Source: Alphaproteobacteria bacterium | Lineage (GTDB): Bacteria > Pseudomonadota > Alphaproteobacteria > Caulobacterales > Maricaulaceae | Direction: 5' to 3' | Length of the DNA: 21,637 bases | Assembly (NCBI GenBank): GCA_030428405.1 | Contig: JAUIEH010000007.1 | Location: 1 to 21,637, forward strand | Shown here: positions 14,822 to 21,637 of the stretch, in pieces | Layout of the letters: every line of letters begins with the position of its first letter | How positions within the stretch are numbered: position 1 is the first letter of the stretch | Program-made: the position numbers and the translations under genes | Notes under the pieces: model-generated | Seen by the model: only the letters and a program-made list of their open reading frames with translations | Databases searched by the model: none | What the model was told of the DNA's origin: nothing

Positions 14822-15441
14822 TCATCGCCATTGACGGCCCGGCGGGCGCGGGCAAGGGCACGATCGCCAAGCGCCTCAGCGCGCATTTCGCTCTGCCGCA
14901 TCTCGACACCGGCAAGCTCTATCGCGCCGTTGCAGTGGGAGCGCTCGAGCAAGGCGTCAGTCTGGACGACGCCGATGCGCTGGCGCAGATCGCGGCGCGC
15001 ATTGATCCGCCCAAGCTCGATGATCCAAAGCTGGTGACGCGCGAAGCCGGCGCTGCGGCCTCGAAAGCCTCAGCGCATCCGCCGGTGCGCGCCGCCCTGA
15101 TCGCGCTGCAACGCGCCTTCGCCGCCCAGCCCGGCGGGGCCATTCTGGATGGGCGCGATATCGGCACGGTCATTTGTCCGAACGCCGATGTGAAGCTGTT
15201 CATCACCGCCTCGCCCGAGGAGCGCGCACGCCGGCGCGCCGCCGAACTCGCCCAGCGCGGCGAGCGGGTCGATGTCGCCGATCTCGCCCGCGATCTCGCC
15301 GAGCGCGACAAGCGCGACGCCGAGCGCGCGGTCGCGCCGATGCGTCCGGCGCAAGACGCTGTCTTGCTAGATACAAGCGCGCTGAGTATAGACGCCGCAT
15401 TCGAGGAGGCTTTGCGCCTTGTCGAACAGGCGCGCGCGTAA
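14818..15441 (+). CDS. cmk: Cytidylate kinase
   Basis: This enzyme phosphorylates CMP and dCMP with ATP, feeding nucleotide pools. The 207 residues show the P-loop GPAGAGKGT (7-15), the CMP-binding LDTGKLYRAVA (29-39), AILDGRDIGTV with the conserved Gly-Arg-Asp, and an arginine-rich lid (SPEERARRRAAELAQRG). The start is a TTG overlapping the aroA stop (TTGA); MIIAIDGPAG is the exact family N-terminus, so no ATG is needed. Overlap with aroA indicates translational coupling. The aroA-cmk-rpsA order is widely conserved in proteobacteria. Confidence 0.95.
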   Translation: MIIAIDGPAGAGKGTIAKRLSAHFALPHLDTGKLYRAVAVGALEQGVSLDDADALAQIAARIDPPKLDDPKLVTREAGAAASKASAHPPVRAALIALQRAFAAQPGGAILDGRDIGTVICPNADVKLFITASPEERARRRAAELAQRGERVDVADLARDLAERDKRDAERAVAPMRPAQDAVLLDTSALSIDAAFEEALRLVEQARA

Positions 15442-15629
15442 CCGGGCGTCTATCTACCGTCGTTGCATGGCAGACCGCCGCAGGCGCCCGGCGATTAGGG
15501 GCTGCGGCCGTTTCGCGTTTGTGCGATCGGCGTGTGATACCAATGAAAGTCGGTCGGCGCGTGGTGCGCCGGCAAGACCGCCGGAAACAACCGGAGGGCC
15601 TGATCAGATTATGATGGAGTCAAACTGGA
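15442..15629 (+). promoter_or_regulatory. rpsA leader region with hairpin and short overlapping ORF
   Basis: The 188 bases between cmk and rpsA contain no long gene. A hairpin CGGCGC-GTGGT-GCGCCG lies at 15555-15571. Four GGA motifs follow before the start, a type of single-stranded element S1 is known to favour. GGAGGG (15593-15598) precedes ATG codons at 15611 and 15614. These open a 13-residue frame (15611-15652) that runs over the rpsA start in another frame. I saw no convincing -35/-10 pair. Autoregulation by S1, as known in E. coli, is plausible but only inferred. Confidence 0.35.
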
Positions 15630-17336
15630 ATGACGGACACGTCTACACTTAACCCGACCACCGAAGATTTCTCCGAGCTGCTCGAGGCGAGCTTTGCAGG
15701 CCGCCAGCTGGAAGAAGGCAATGTCATCGAGGGCTTGGTTACGGCGATCGAAAACGATTTCGTCGTCGTTGACGTCGGGCTGAAGACCGAAGGCCGCATT
15801 CCCCAACGCGAATTTTATTTCCAGGGCGAAAAAGAGACGGTCGCTGTCGGCGATAAAGTTGAAGTTTACCTTGAGCGCATCGAAAACGCGCTCGGTGAAG
15901 CGATCCTGAGCCGCGAAAAGGCGCGCCGCGAAGAAGCCTGGAACCGTCTCGAAAAATCATTCGACAAGACCGAGCCCGTCGAAGGCGCGATCGTCGGCCG
16001 GGTCAAAGGCGGCTTCACCGTCGACCTCGGCGGCGCCAACGCCTTCCTTCCGGGCAGCCAGGTCGACATCCGTCCCGTGCGCGATGTCGGTCCGCTGATG
16101 AATAAGCCGCAGCCCTTCGCGATCCTCAAAATGGACCGTCCGCGCGGCAATATCGTCGTTTCGCGCCGCGCCGTTCTCGAAGAGAGCCGCGCCGAACAGC
16201 GCGCCGAGCTGGTCAATCAGCTTCAGGAAGGCGAAGTCCGCGAGGGCGTGGTCAAGAACATCACCGATTACGGCGCGTTCGTTGACCTGGGCGGCATTGA
16301 CGGCCTGTTGCACGTCACGGACATGTCGTGGCGCCGCGTCAATCATCCGAGCCAGGTGCTCGCCGTCGGCGAAACCGTCAAAGTCCAGATCATCAAGATC
16401 AATCCCGAGACCCAGCGCATCAGCCTCGGCATGAAGCAGCTGCAGTCCGATCCCTGGGACGGCGTCGAAGCGAAATATCCGGTCGATGCGCGCTTCTCCG
16501 GCCGCGTCACCAACATCACCGAATATGGCGCCTTCGTTGAGCTCGAGCCGGGCGTCGAAGGCCTGGTCCACGTCTCCGAAATGAGCTGGACCAAGAAGAA
16601 TGTCGATCCGGGCAAAATCGTCTCGACCAGCCAGGAAGTCGAAGTCCTCGTGCTCGATGTCGACGGCGAAAAGCGCCGCATCTCGCTCGGCCTCAAGCAG
16701 TGCCAGCGCAATCCGTGGGAGGTCTTCGCCGAAGCCCACCCGTCCGGCGCCGAGATCGAAGGCGAAGTCCGCAACATCACCGAGTTCGGCCTCTTCATCG
16801 GCCTCGACAACGACATCGACGGCATGGTGCACCTGTCCGACATCGACTGGAACGAGCCGGGTGAACAGGCCATTCAGAACTTCAAGAAGGGCGACGTCGT
16901 CAAAGCCAAGGTTCTCGACATCGACGTCGAGAAAGAGCGGATTTCGCTCGGCATCAAGCAACTCGCCAACGACCCGGTCAATGAAAGCGGCGTGAAGCGC
17001 GGCGACATCCTCACCTGCACGGTGACGGAAGTGGCCTCAGGCGGCATCGAAGTCAGCTTCGGCGAGGACAATCTCGTGAAGAGCTTCATCCGCAAGTCGG
17101 ACCTCTCGCGCGATCGCTCCGAGCAGCGCCCCGAGCGTTTCGCCGTGGGCGACAAGCTCGACGCCATGGTGACGTCGGTCGACAAGGCGACCCGCCGCAT
17201 CAGCCTGTCGATCAAAGCCCTGGAGATCAAAGACGAGAAAGAAGCCGTCGAACAGTTCGGTTCCGCCGATTCCGGCGCGACCCTCGGCGACATTCTCGGC
17301 TCTGCTCTGCGCGAGAAGGACGACGACGAAAGCTGA
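15630..17336 (+). CDS. rpsA: 30S ribosomal protein S1
   Basis: S1 recruits and unfolds mRNA on the small ribosomal subunit. The 568 residues have six S1 OB-fold repeats, at about 28-95, 113-179, 200-268, 285-355, 372-440 and 459-530. The clearest are NITDYGAFVDLGGIDGLLHVTDMSW (third repeat, read in parts), NITEYGAFVELEPGVEGLVHVSEMSW and NITEFGLFIGLDNDIDGMVHLSDIDW; several end in RISLG(M/L/I)KQ. Six repeats is the full proteobacterial arrangement. The ATG at 15630 is preceded by ATGGAG. It follows cmk and precedes ihfB, the usual order. Confidence 0.98.
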   Translation: MTDTSTLNPTTEDFSELLEASFAGRQLEEGNVIEGLVTAIENDFVVVDVGLKTEGRIPQREFYFQGEKETVAVGDKVEVYLERIENALGEAILSREKARREEAWNRLEKSFDKTEPVEGAIVGRVKGGFTVDLGGANAFLPGSQVDIRPVRDVGPLMNKPQPFAILKMDRPRGNIVVSRRAVLEESRAEQRAELVNQLQEGEVREGVVKNITDYGAFVDLGGIDGLLHVTDMSWRRVNHPSQVLAVGETVKVQIIKINPETQRISLGMKQLQSDPWDGVEAKYPVDARFSGRVTNITEYGAFVELEPGVEGLVHVSEMSWTKKNVDPGKIVSTSQEVEVLVLDVDGEKRRISLGLKQCQRNPWEVFAEAHPSGAEIEGEVRNITEFGLFIGLDNDIDGMVHLSDIDWNEPGEQAIQNFKKGDVVKAKVLDIDVEKERISLGIKQLANDPVNESGVKRGDILTCTVTEVASGGIEVSFGEDNLVKSFIRKSDLSRDRSEQRPERFAVGDKLDAMVTSVDKATRRISLSIKALEIKDEKEAVEQFGSADSGATLGDILGSALREKDDDES

Positions 17337-17341
17337 CATTT

Positions 17342-17429
17342 CAGCGCATTTTCGCGCTCTGAGTGCTGCTTTTTGTATCTGAATCAGTAAGTTCAGTTGC
17401 CGGCGCGTGTTGACGAACGCGCGCCGGCA
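17342..17429 (+). terminator. Hairpins in the rpsA-ihfB gap
   Basis: Two structures are visible. Just past the rpsA stop, AGCGC-ATTTTC-GCGCT forms a small stem, and a run of five T follows about 15 bases later. Further on, TGCCGGCGCG (17398-17407) pairs perfectly with CGCGCCGGCA (17420-17429) across a 12-base loop, a stable stem, but it has no T run. A TTGACG lies in that loop. One or both may end the rpsA transcript or belong to the ihfB leader; the sequence does not decide. Confidence 0.35.
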
Positions 17430-17479
17430 CGCACATTGACGTCTATCGCTGCAAGTTCGCTCGGAGTCTCCCGCCGATC

Positions 17480-17782
17480 ATGATCAAGTCTCAGCTCATC
17501 ACCGTCCTGTCCGAACGCCACCCCGAACTGACCGCCGGACGCTCGGAAAAAGCCGTCAACACCATTCTCGAAACGATCTCGTCCGCGCTCGCGCATGGCG
17601 ACCGGGTCGAGCTGCGCGGCTTCGGCGCCTTTTCGGTGCGCTTCCGCGAGGCGCGCGAGAACGGTCGCAATCCGCGCACGGGCGAACCTGTGACGGTGCG
17701 CGCCAAGCACGTGCCGTTCTTCAAGGCGGGCAAGGAGCTGCGCCAGCGCGTGGACGAATCGCGCGGGCCTGAGCGCAAATAG
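17480..17782 (+). CDS. ihfB: Integration host factor subunit beta
   Basis: IHF-beta pairs with IHF-alpha to bend DNA sharply at specific sites, and it assists sigma-54 activation, replication and recombination. The 100 residues match the HU/IHF fold. The N-terminal helices are MIKSQLITVLSERHPEL and KAVNTILETISSAL; the saddle contains RVELRGFGAFSV (42-53), and the DNA-intercalating arm has NPRTGEPV (64-71). The C-terminal helix is FKAGKELRQRVD. The HPEL and the gene's position directly after rpsA favour the beta over the alpha subunit or HU. IhfA is not in the window. Confidence 0.95.
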   Translation: MIKSQLITVLSERHPELTAGRSEKAVNTILETISSALAHGDRVELRGFGAFSVRFREARENGRNPRTGEPVTVRAKHVPFFKAGKELRQRVDESRGPERK

Positions 17783-17889
17783 CCGCCCCGGCCGGGTGAT
17801 CAATGCCGCCGGCGCATATTTGACGCCTTGCGCCCAACCGGCGCACGCTCAGCCCTCGGACGGAATTGATTCGTCGTGAGGGAGACTAA

Positions 17890-18294
17890 ATGCTGAACGA
17901 ATTCAAAGAATTCGCCATGCGAGGCAATGTCGTCGACATGGCGGTCGGCATCGTAATCGGCGGCGCGTTTGGGACCATCGTTCAGTCGTTTGTGAACGAC
18001 ATCCTCATGCCGCCCATCGGTCTCGTTCTGGGCGGCGTGGACTTCTCGGACATCGCAATCACGCTGCGCGCGGCGACGGAAGACACCGAAGCCGTGACCA
18101 TGAATATCGGCCTGTTCATCAACGCAACGATCAGCTTCATGATCGTGGCGTTCGCCTTGTTCATCCTGATCAAAGGCATGAACACGCTGAAGCGCGAAGA
18201 GCCTGCGCCGCCGGAGCCGGAACCCGCCGAACCGCCGCGCCAGGAAGTGCTTCTCGAAGAGATTCGCGACGCCTTGCGCGCGCAAAACAACTGA
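17890..18294 (+). CDS. mscL: Large-conductance mechanosensitive channel MscL
   Basis: MscL opens under high membrane tension and releases solutes on osmotic downshock. The 134 residues follow the family: N-terminal amphipathic helix LNEFKEFAMRGNVVDMAVG, first helix to about residue 40 with IVIGGAFGTIVQSFVNDILMPP (read in two parts), a periplasmic loop (about 43-73), second helix (about 74-97), and a charged C-terminal coil after a Pro/Glu-rich stretch (104-117). GAGGGAG precedes the ATG. It stands alone, 107 bases after ihfB, and is closed by a strong terminator. Confidence 0.97.
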   Translation: MLNEFKEFAMRGNVVDMAVGIVIGGAFGTIVQSFVNDILMPPIGLVLGGVDFSDIAITLRAATEDTEAVTMNIGLFINATISFMIVAFALFILIKGMNTLKREEPAPPEPEPAEPPRQEVLLEEIRDALRAQNN

Positions 18295-18300
18295 GCCAGC

Positions 18301-18330
18301 GCGCCGGCCGTTGCGGCGGCCGGCGCTTTT
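18301..18330 (+). terminator. Intrinsic terminator of mscL
   Basis: GCGCCGGCC (18301-18309) pairs perfectly with GGCCGGCGC (18318-18326) across an 8-base loop and is followed directly by TTTT (18327-18330) and TC. It begins 6 bases after the mscL stop. This is the clearest rho-independent terminator in the window and separates mscL from the trp genes. Confidence 0.88.
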
Positions 18331-18361
18331 CTCCCGCCTCCAAGACGGCTAAGCCCGCGCC

Positions 18362-19000
18362 ATGGCGCAGGTGAAGATATGCGGATTGCGGAGCGAAGCC
18401 GCGATTGAGGCCGCCGTGACGGCGGGCGCCGATTGGATCGGTTTCGTCTTCGCGCCTAAGAGCCCCCGCTACATCACCCCGGAAGACGCCGCCCGGCTGG
18501 CCAAGCCGGCCGTGCGCCGCGCTGTCAAAATCGTGGCGCTCACGGTCGATGCGCCCTTCGAAACGCTCAATGCGATCGCTGCATCGCTCGCACCCGACGT
18601 CATCCAGCTGCACGGCGCTGAATCGCCCAAGAAGGCGTCCGTGATCGGCGGGCTGCATGACTGGGACGTCTGGAAGGCCGTGCCCGTCGCATCCGCCGCG
18701 GATCTCGAAACAGCGTCCGAATATCCGACCATCGCCCGGCTCTTGTTGGATGCGCGCGGGCCCGAAGGCGCGCCCTATGACGGCGGCAACGGCGCCGCCT
18801 TTGACTGGACGCTGACCCAGGGCTGGACGGCGCCCAAGCCCTGGCTGCTCGCCGGCGGCCTCTCGCCCGAAAACGTCGCCGAAGCCATACGCGTCACGGG
18901 CGCTGAGGCCGTCGACGTCTCCTCCGGCGTCGAAGCGGCGCCCGGCGTCAAAGACCCCGCCAAAATCCGCGCCTTCATCCAGGCCGCAAAGAACGCCTGA
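18362..19000 (+). CDS. trpF: Phosphoribosylanthranilate isomerase
   Basis: TrpF catalyses the Amadori rearrangement of phosphoribosylanthranilate in tryptophan synthesis. The 212 residues form a TIM barrel with KICGLRS (5-11; catalytic Cys7), ADWIGFVFAPKSPRY, VIQLHGAE and a phosphate-binding C-terminal end LLAGGLSPENV and VDVSSGVE. These are all family signatures. The ATG at 18362 opens directly into the conserved first strand. It begins just past the mscL terminator and is 85 bases before trpB, the usual trpF-trpB neighbourhood of alphaproteobacteria. Confidence 0.96.
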   Translation: MAQVKICGLRSEAAIEAAVTAGADWIGFVFAPKSPRYITPEDAARLAKPAVRRAVKIVALTVDAPFETLNAIAASLAPDVIQLHGAESPKKASVIGGLHDWDVWKAVPVASAADLETASEYPTIARLLLDARGPEGAPYDGGNGAAFDWTLTQGWTAPKPWLLAGGLSPENVAEAIRVTGAEAVDVSSGVEAAPGVKDPAKIRAFIQAAKNA

Positions 19001-19085
19001 GCGAAGGCGAACAGCGCGCCGTCGGTTGCGCTCGCGCTGCGTTCCGCTTTGCGCGCGATTGCGCATGGAGCGGATTTTCTGCTTG

Positions 19086-20312
19086 ATGCCCGACATGACG
19101 CCCGATGACGCTTATTCCGCCGCCAACACCGCACCCGACATGGAAGGCCATTTCGGCGCCTATGGCGGGCGCTATGTCGCTGAAACGCTGCAGCCGCTCG
19201 TGCTCGAGCTGGGCGAGGCCTATGAGGCGGCCAAGGACGATCCGAGCTTTCAGGCCGAAATCGACGCATTCGCGCGCGATTATGTCGGCCGTCCGAGCCC
19301 GGTCTATTTCGCCGAGCGCCTGACCGCGCATTTCGGCGGCGCCAAGCTCTGGTTCAAGCGCGACGAGCTCAACCACACGGGCGCGCACAAGATCAATAAC
19401 TGTTTGGGCCAGGTCCTGCTCGCCAAGCGCATGGGCAAGACGCGCATCATCGCAGAGACGGGCGCGGGCCAGCACGGCGTGGCGACGGCTGCGGTATGCG
19501 CGCGCTTCGGCCTGCCCTGCATCGTTTACATGGGCGCTGAAGACATTGAGCGCCAAAAGCCCAATGTCTTCCGCATGAACCTGCTCGGCGCCGAGGTGCG
19601 TTCCGTCGAGACCGGCGGGCGCACGCTCAAAGACGCCATGAACGAAGCGATGCGCGACTGGGTCACCAATGTCGAGGACACGTTTTACGTCATCGGCACG
19701 GTGGCGGGCCCGCATCCCTACCCGGCCATGGTGCGCGATTTTCAGGCCGTCATCGGGCGCGAGGCGCGCGCGCAGATGATGGAGCGCGAGGGACGGCTGC
19801 CGGATGCATGCGTGGCCTGTGTCGGCGGCGGCTCCAACGCCATGGGCCTCTTCTACGCCTTTCTCGGCGACGACGTGCGCCTCATCGGCGTGGAGGCCGG
19901 CGGGCATGGTCTTGATACGGACGAGCACTGCGCCAGCCTGACCAAGGGCGCGCCGGGCGTCGTGCACGGCATGCGCTCTTATTTGCTTCAGGACGCAGAC
20001 GGACAAATTCTAGACGGCCACTCAATCTCGGCGGGGCTGGATTATCCCGGCGTCGGGCCTGAGCATGCCTGGCTGAAAGACGCCGGCCGCGTCGAATATT
20101 TGACCGCAAGCGATGAGGAAGCGCTGGAGATGTTCCAGCTCTGCTCGCGCCAGGAAGGCATCATCCCCGCGCTGGAGCCCAGTCACGCGCTCGCGCGCGC
20201 CGGCGACCTCTGCCGCGAGCTTGGGCCTGACGGGCTCGTCCTGATGAATCTCTGTGGCCGCGGCGACAAGGACATCTTCACGGTCTCGGATGCCTTGGGA
20301 GCGAAAGTGTGA
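19086..20312 (+). CDS. trpB: Tryptophan synthase beta chain
   Basis: TrpB condenses indole and serine to tryptophan using PLP. From the ATG at 19086 the protein has 408 residues, the family's usual length. It shows GHFGAYGGRYVAETL (21-35), RPSPVYFAERL, and the PLP lysine Lys102 in ELNHTGAHKINN. Further motifs are AETGAGQHGVA, the phosphate loop VGGGSNAMGLF, and GLDYPGVGPEH near the C-terminus. Longer open frame exists upstream (ATG at 19065 and a start at 19026) but adds non-family sequence; ATG 19095 is another option. The stop overlaps the GTG start of the GFA gene. The expected trpA partner does not follow. Confidence 0.96.
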   Translation: MPDMTPDDAYSAANTAPDMEGHFGAYGGRYVAETLQPLVLELGEAYEAAKDDPSFQAEIDAFARDYVGRPSPVYFAERLTAHFGGAKLWFKRDELNHTGAHKINNCLGQVLLAKRMGKTRIIAETGAGQHGVATAAVCARFGLPCIVYMGAEDIERQKPNVFRMNLLGAEVRSVETGGRTLKDAMNEAMRDWVTNVEDTFYVIGTVAGPHPYPAMVRDFQAVIGREARAQMMEREGRLPDACVACVGGGSNAMGLFYAFLGDDVRLIGVEAGGHGLDTDEHCASLTKGAPGVVHGMRSYLLQDADGQILDGHSISAGLDYPGVGPEHAWLKDAGRVEYLTASDEEALEMFQLCSRQEGIIPALEPSHALARAGDLCRELGPDGLVLMNLCGRGDKDIFTVSDALGAKV

Positions 20313-20659
20313 GCACGCAGGAAGGAAGCTGCCATTGCGGCGCGGTGCAGTTTGAGTGGGACGGACCGACGGACGAGGCGATGTCGTGCAATTGCTCGAT
20401 CTGCCGGCGCAAGGGCTATCTCCTGGCGTTTGCGCCGATGGACGCCTTGCGTGTCTCCACGCCGACCGAGGCGCTTGCAACGTACACGTTCAATAAGCAC
20501 GCCATCCAGCACCAGTTCTGCACGACCTGCGGCTGCGCGCCCTTCGGCGTCGGAAAGACGCCGGACGGTCAGGAAATGGCGGCGGTCAATCTGCGCTGCG
20601 TGCCCGGAGTGGATCTGGACAACCTCAAAATCAATAAAGTCGACGGCGCATCGTTTTAG
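20309..20659 (+). CDS. GFA/CENP-V domain protein (glutathione-dependent formaldehyde-activating family)
   Basis: A 116-residue zinc protein of the GFA fold. Cysteines are placed as in the family: Cys8 and Cys10 (GSCHCGAV), Cys27, Cys29 and Cys32 (CNCSICRRKG), and Cys71 and Cys74 (FCTTCG). One founding member handles S-hydroxymethylglutathione, but most small members have no proven substrate, so the call is by fold only. The start is a GTG that overlaps the trpB stop (GTGA), implying coupled translation with trpB. No functional link to tryptophan synthesis is known to me. Confidence 0.9.
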   Translation: MSTQEGSCHCGAVQFEWDGPTDEAMSCNCSICRRKGYLLAFAPMDALRVSTPTEALATYTFNKHAIQHQFCTTCGCAPFGVGKTPDGQEMAAVNLRCVPGVDLDNLKINKVDGASF

Positions 20660-20736
20660 GCGAGCCTCCCGTCTGCGGAACAATCCGGCGCGAGGCGCGT
20701 TCTAGTCGCACTGGATTTCGCAGCAGGAGCAATCCC

Positions 20737-20928
20737 ATGCGCGCCTTCATCATTTACGCCATCGGCGCCCTTCTGGTGTCCGGCGGCCTGACATACGCCC
20801 TGGTTCAGCTCGGCGTGCCGACCGTTTGGATCATGGTCTCTGTCGTCATCGTCTTCGGCGTCGCCATCGCAAGCGGCGCCGGCCTCGCCCGCAAGCAAGG
20901 CGGCGGCGACAGCAGCTCGAGCAGCTAG
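20737..20928 (+). CDS. Small two-helix membrane protein
   Basis: A 63-residue protein with two hydrophobic segments (about 4-24 and 28-50), a Gly-rich turn with ARKQGGG and a C-terminal run of Ser. I do not recognise a family. The ATG is preceded by GCAGGAGC at good spacing, and hydrophobicity is confined to this frame, which supports it being real. It lies 77 bases after the GFA gene. The 168 bases that follow hold no gene I can support; they contain a short direct repeat, CCACTCGC (twice, about 21000-21036). Confidence 0.7.
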   Translation: MRAFIIYAIGALLVSGGLTYALVQLGVPTVWIMVSVVIVFGVAIASGAGLARKQGGGDSSSSS

Positions 20929-21096
20929 CGCTCGCGGCGGCGCCCGCGCCCCCTCTTCCCTTAAGGAATAGACCGCGCAGCGCCCTTCGCGCCCCGCGCG
21001 GCCACTCGCTGAACGGGTGTGAAGCGCCACTCGCGGATTGGGGCGAAGCAAGGCTAAGTTTCGCCACTGATCGAGGCGGCGCCGGAGACCGGGCGA

Positions 21097-21549
21097 ATGG
21101 CGGCCATCGCACAAATCGCCGTGAGCATGGTCGCGATAGCGGCGCTTTCGACCTGCCATCCCTATGCGCGGCGCTGGCCCGCGCCGGAGAGTGGCGAGGT
21201 CTTGCCTGGTCTGCTGGACGCGCCGGCCTTTCCACGCGCCGAAGCTCTGCCGGATTGCGAGACCTGGCCCGCGCCCAGCGAGATCGAAGGCGAGGTTCGT
21301 CCGCCGATTGGACTTGCGTGCTACACGCTCGCCCATCCCATCTGGGCGCAGGCTTGGACCGAGTATCTCGACTCATTTTCGCACCGCCCCTGGCGGACCC
21401 TTCGCCATGGAGCGCGCTTCTGGTTCGAGCACCGGCGCGCGCCCTGCATCATCGGCGTGATCGAATATCGCGACGTGACCGGTCCGCACGGCGCGCCCGC
21501 AAGCCTCATCCGCTATGTCGTGCGCGAGAATGACGTCTGCGAAAATTGA
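21097..21549 (+). CDS. Probable secreted protein or lipoprotein, function unknown
   Basis: I do not recognise a family. The 150 residues begin with a hydrophobic segment (about 2-18) ending LSTC at Cys20, which resembles a lipoprotein signal but has Thr before the Cys, an unusual lipobox. The rest is rich in Trp, Pro and Arg, with Cys at 54, 75, 117 and 148 that could form disulphides in the periplasm. The chain ends with a strand-rich region IIGVIEYRDVTG and SLIRYVVRENDV. GGAG lies about 11 bases before the ATG; an in-frame GTG at 21121 is an alternative. It is the last gene of the window on the plus strand. Confidence 0.65.
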   Translation: MAAIAQIAVSMVAIAALSTCHPYARRWPAPESGEVLPGLLDAPAFPRAEALPDCETWPAPSEIEGEVRPPIGLACYTLAHPIWAQAWTEYLDSFSHRPWRTLRHGARFWFEHRRAPCIIGVIEYRDVTGPHGAPASLIRYVVRENDVCEN

Positions 21550-21550
21550 G

Positions 21551-21622
21551 CGCAGACAGCGGTTTCTGCGTCGCTGCGCGCTTCGCCAAGCCGGCTTTGT
21601 GTGATAGGCGCGCAGACAAAGC
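21551..21622 (+). terminator. Two hairpins after the last gene, possible terminator
   Basis: CGCAGA (21551-21556) pairs with TCTGCG (21565-21570) over an 8-base loop right after the stop codon. Further on, GCTTTGT (21594-21600) pairs with ACAAAGC (21616-21622) over a 15-base loop and is followed by ATTTCC. The T run is short, so termination is only likely, not clear. Confidence 0.35.
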
Positions 21623-21637
21623 ATTTCCTCCCTTCAG

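Noticed and set aside
20826..21533. Plus-strand open frame of 235 codons across the last two small genes
   Set aside because: It overlaps two frames with better starts and clear hydrophobic signals, and its own composition is Arg/Ala shadow-like.
21373..21624. Minus-strand frame with a strong GGAGGAA-ATG start at the window edge
   Set aside because: The start looks good, but the frame runs antisense through the secreted-protein gene, is short and has shadow-like composition.

Overview
The window is GC-rich, gene-dense chromosomal DNA from an alphaproteobacterium. The main evidence is gene order: an RNase D-like gene, then lptC, lptA, lptB, rpoN, hpf and ptsN; an Hsp20 gene overlapping a DUF1150 gene; and a TIGR02300 gene divergent from aroA-cmk-rpsA-ihfB. 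All of these arrangements are typical of that class. A marine Caulobacterales/Maricaulales-type lineage (for example Hyphomonadaceae-like) is my best guess, but the genus cannot be fixed by reading alone. There is no insertion sequence, phage, CRISPR array or defence island; this is mostly core genome.

Layout. (1) 36-2873: efp on the minus strand, divergent from epmA and epmB on the plus strand, which together form the EF-P beta-lysylation set. (2) 2886-4736, minus: a secreted protein of 616 residues made of five tandem copies of a small domain I cannot assign to a family. (3) 4873-10529, plus: RNase D-like exonuclease, lptC, lptA and lptB (LPS transport), rpoN (sigma-54), hpf (ribosome hibernation) and ptsN (EIIA-Ntr). 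A palindromic promoter/operator candidate lies just before lptC. (4) 10571-11267, minus: an hsp20-DUF1150 pair behind a sigma-32-like promoter. (5) 11352-12453, plus: a truncated MAPEG gene remnant, a VOC-family gene and a four-helix membrane protein. (6) 12503-12777: four tandem repeats of about 50 bp lying 3' of a minus-strand tRNA-Ala(GGC). (7) 12883-13344, minus: a TIGR02300 zinc-ribbon protein with an aspartate-repeat tail. (8) 13472-17782, plus: aroA, cmk, rpsA and ihfB. (9) 17890-18294: mscL, closed by a clear intrinsic terminator. (10) 18362-21549, plus: trpF, trpB, a GFA-family gene overlapping trpB, a small two-helix membrane protein and a secreted protein of unknown function. No trpA follows trpB within the window.

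How the genes work together. EF-P with EpmA and EpmB relieves ribosome stalling at polyproline. LptA, LptB and LptC are the periplasmic bridge, the ATPase and the inner-membrane anchor of the LPS export machine. RpoN, Hpf and PtsN link nitrogen/phosphotransfer signalling with ribosome dormancy. AroA and TrpF/TrpB belong to aromatic amino-acid synthesis. The least explained items are the five-domain secreted protein, the tandem repeats beside the tRNA, the palindromes at the lptC promoter and the variable-looking aspartate repeat.
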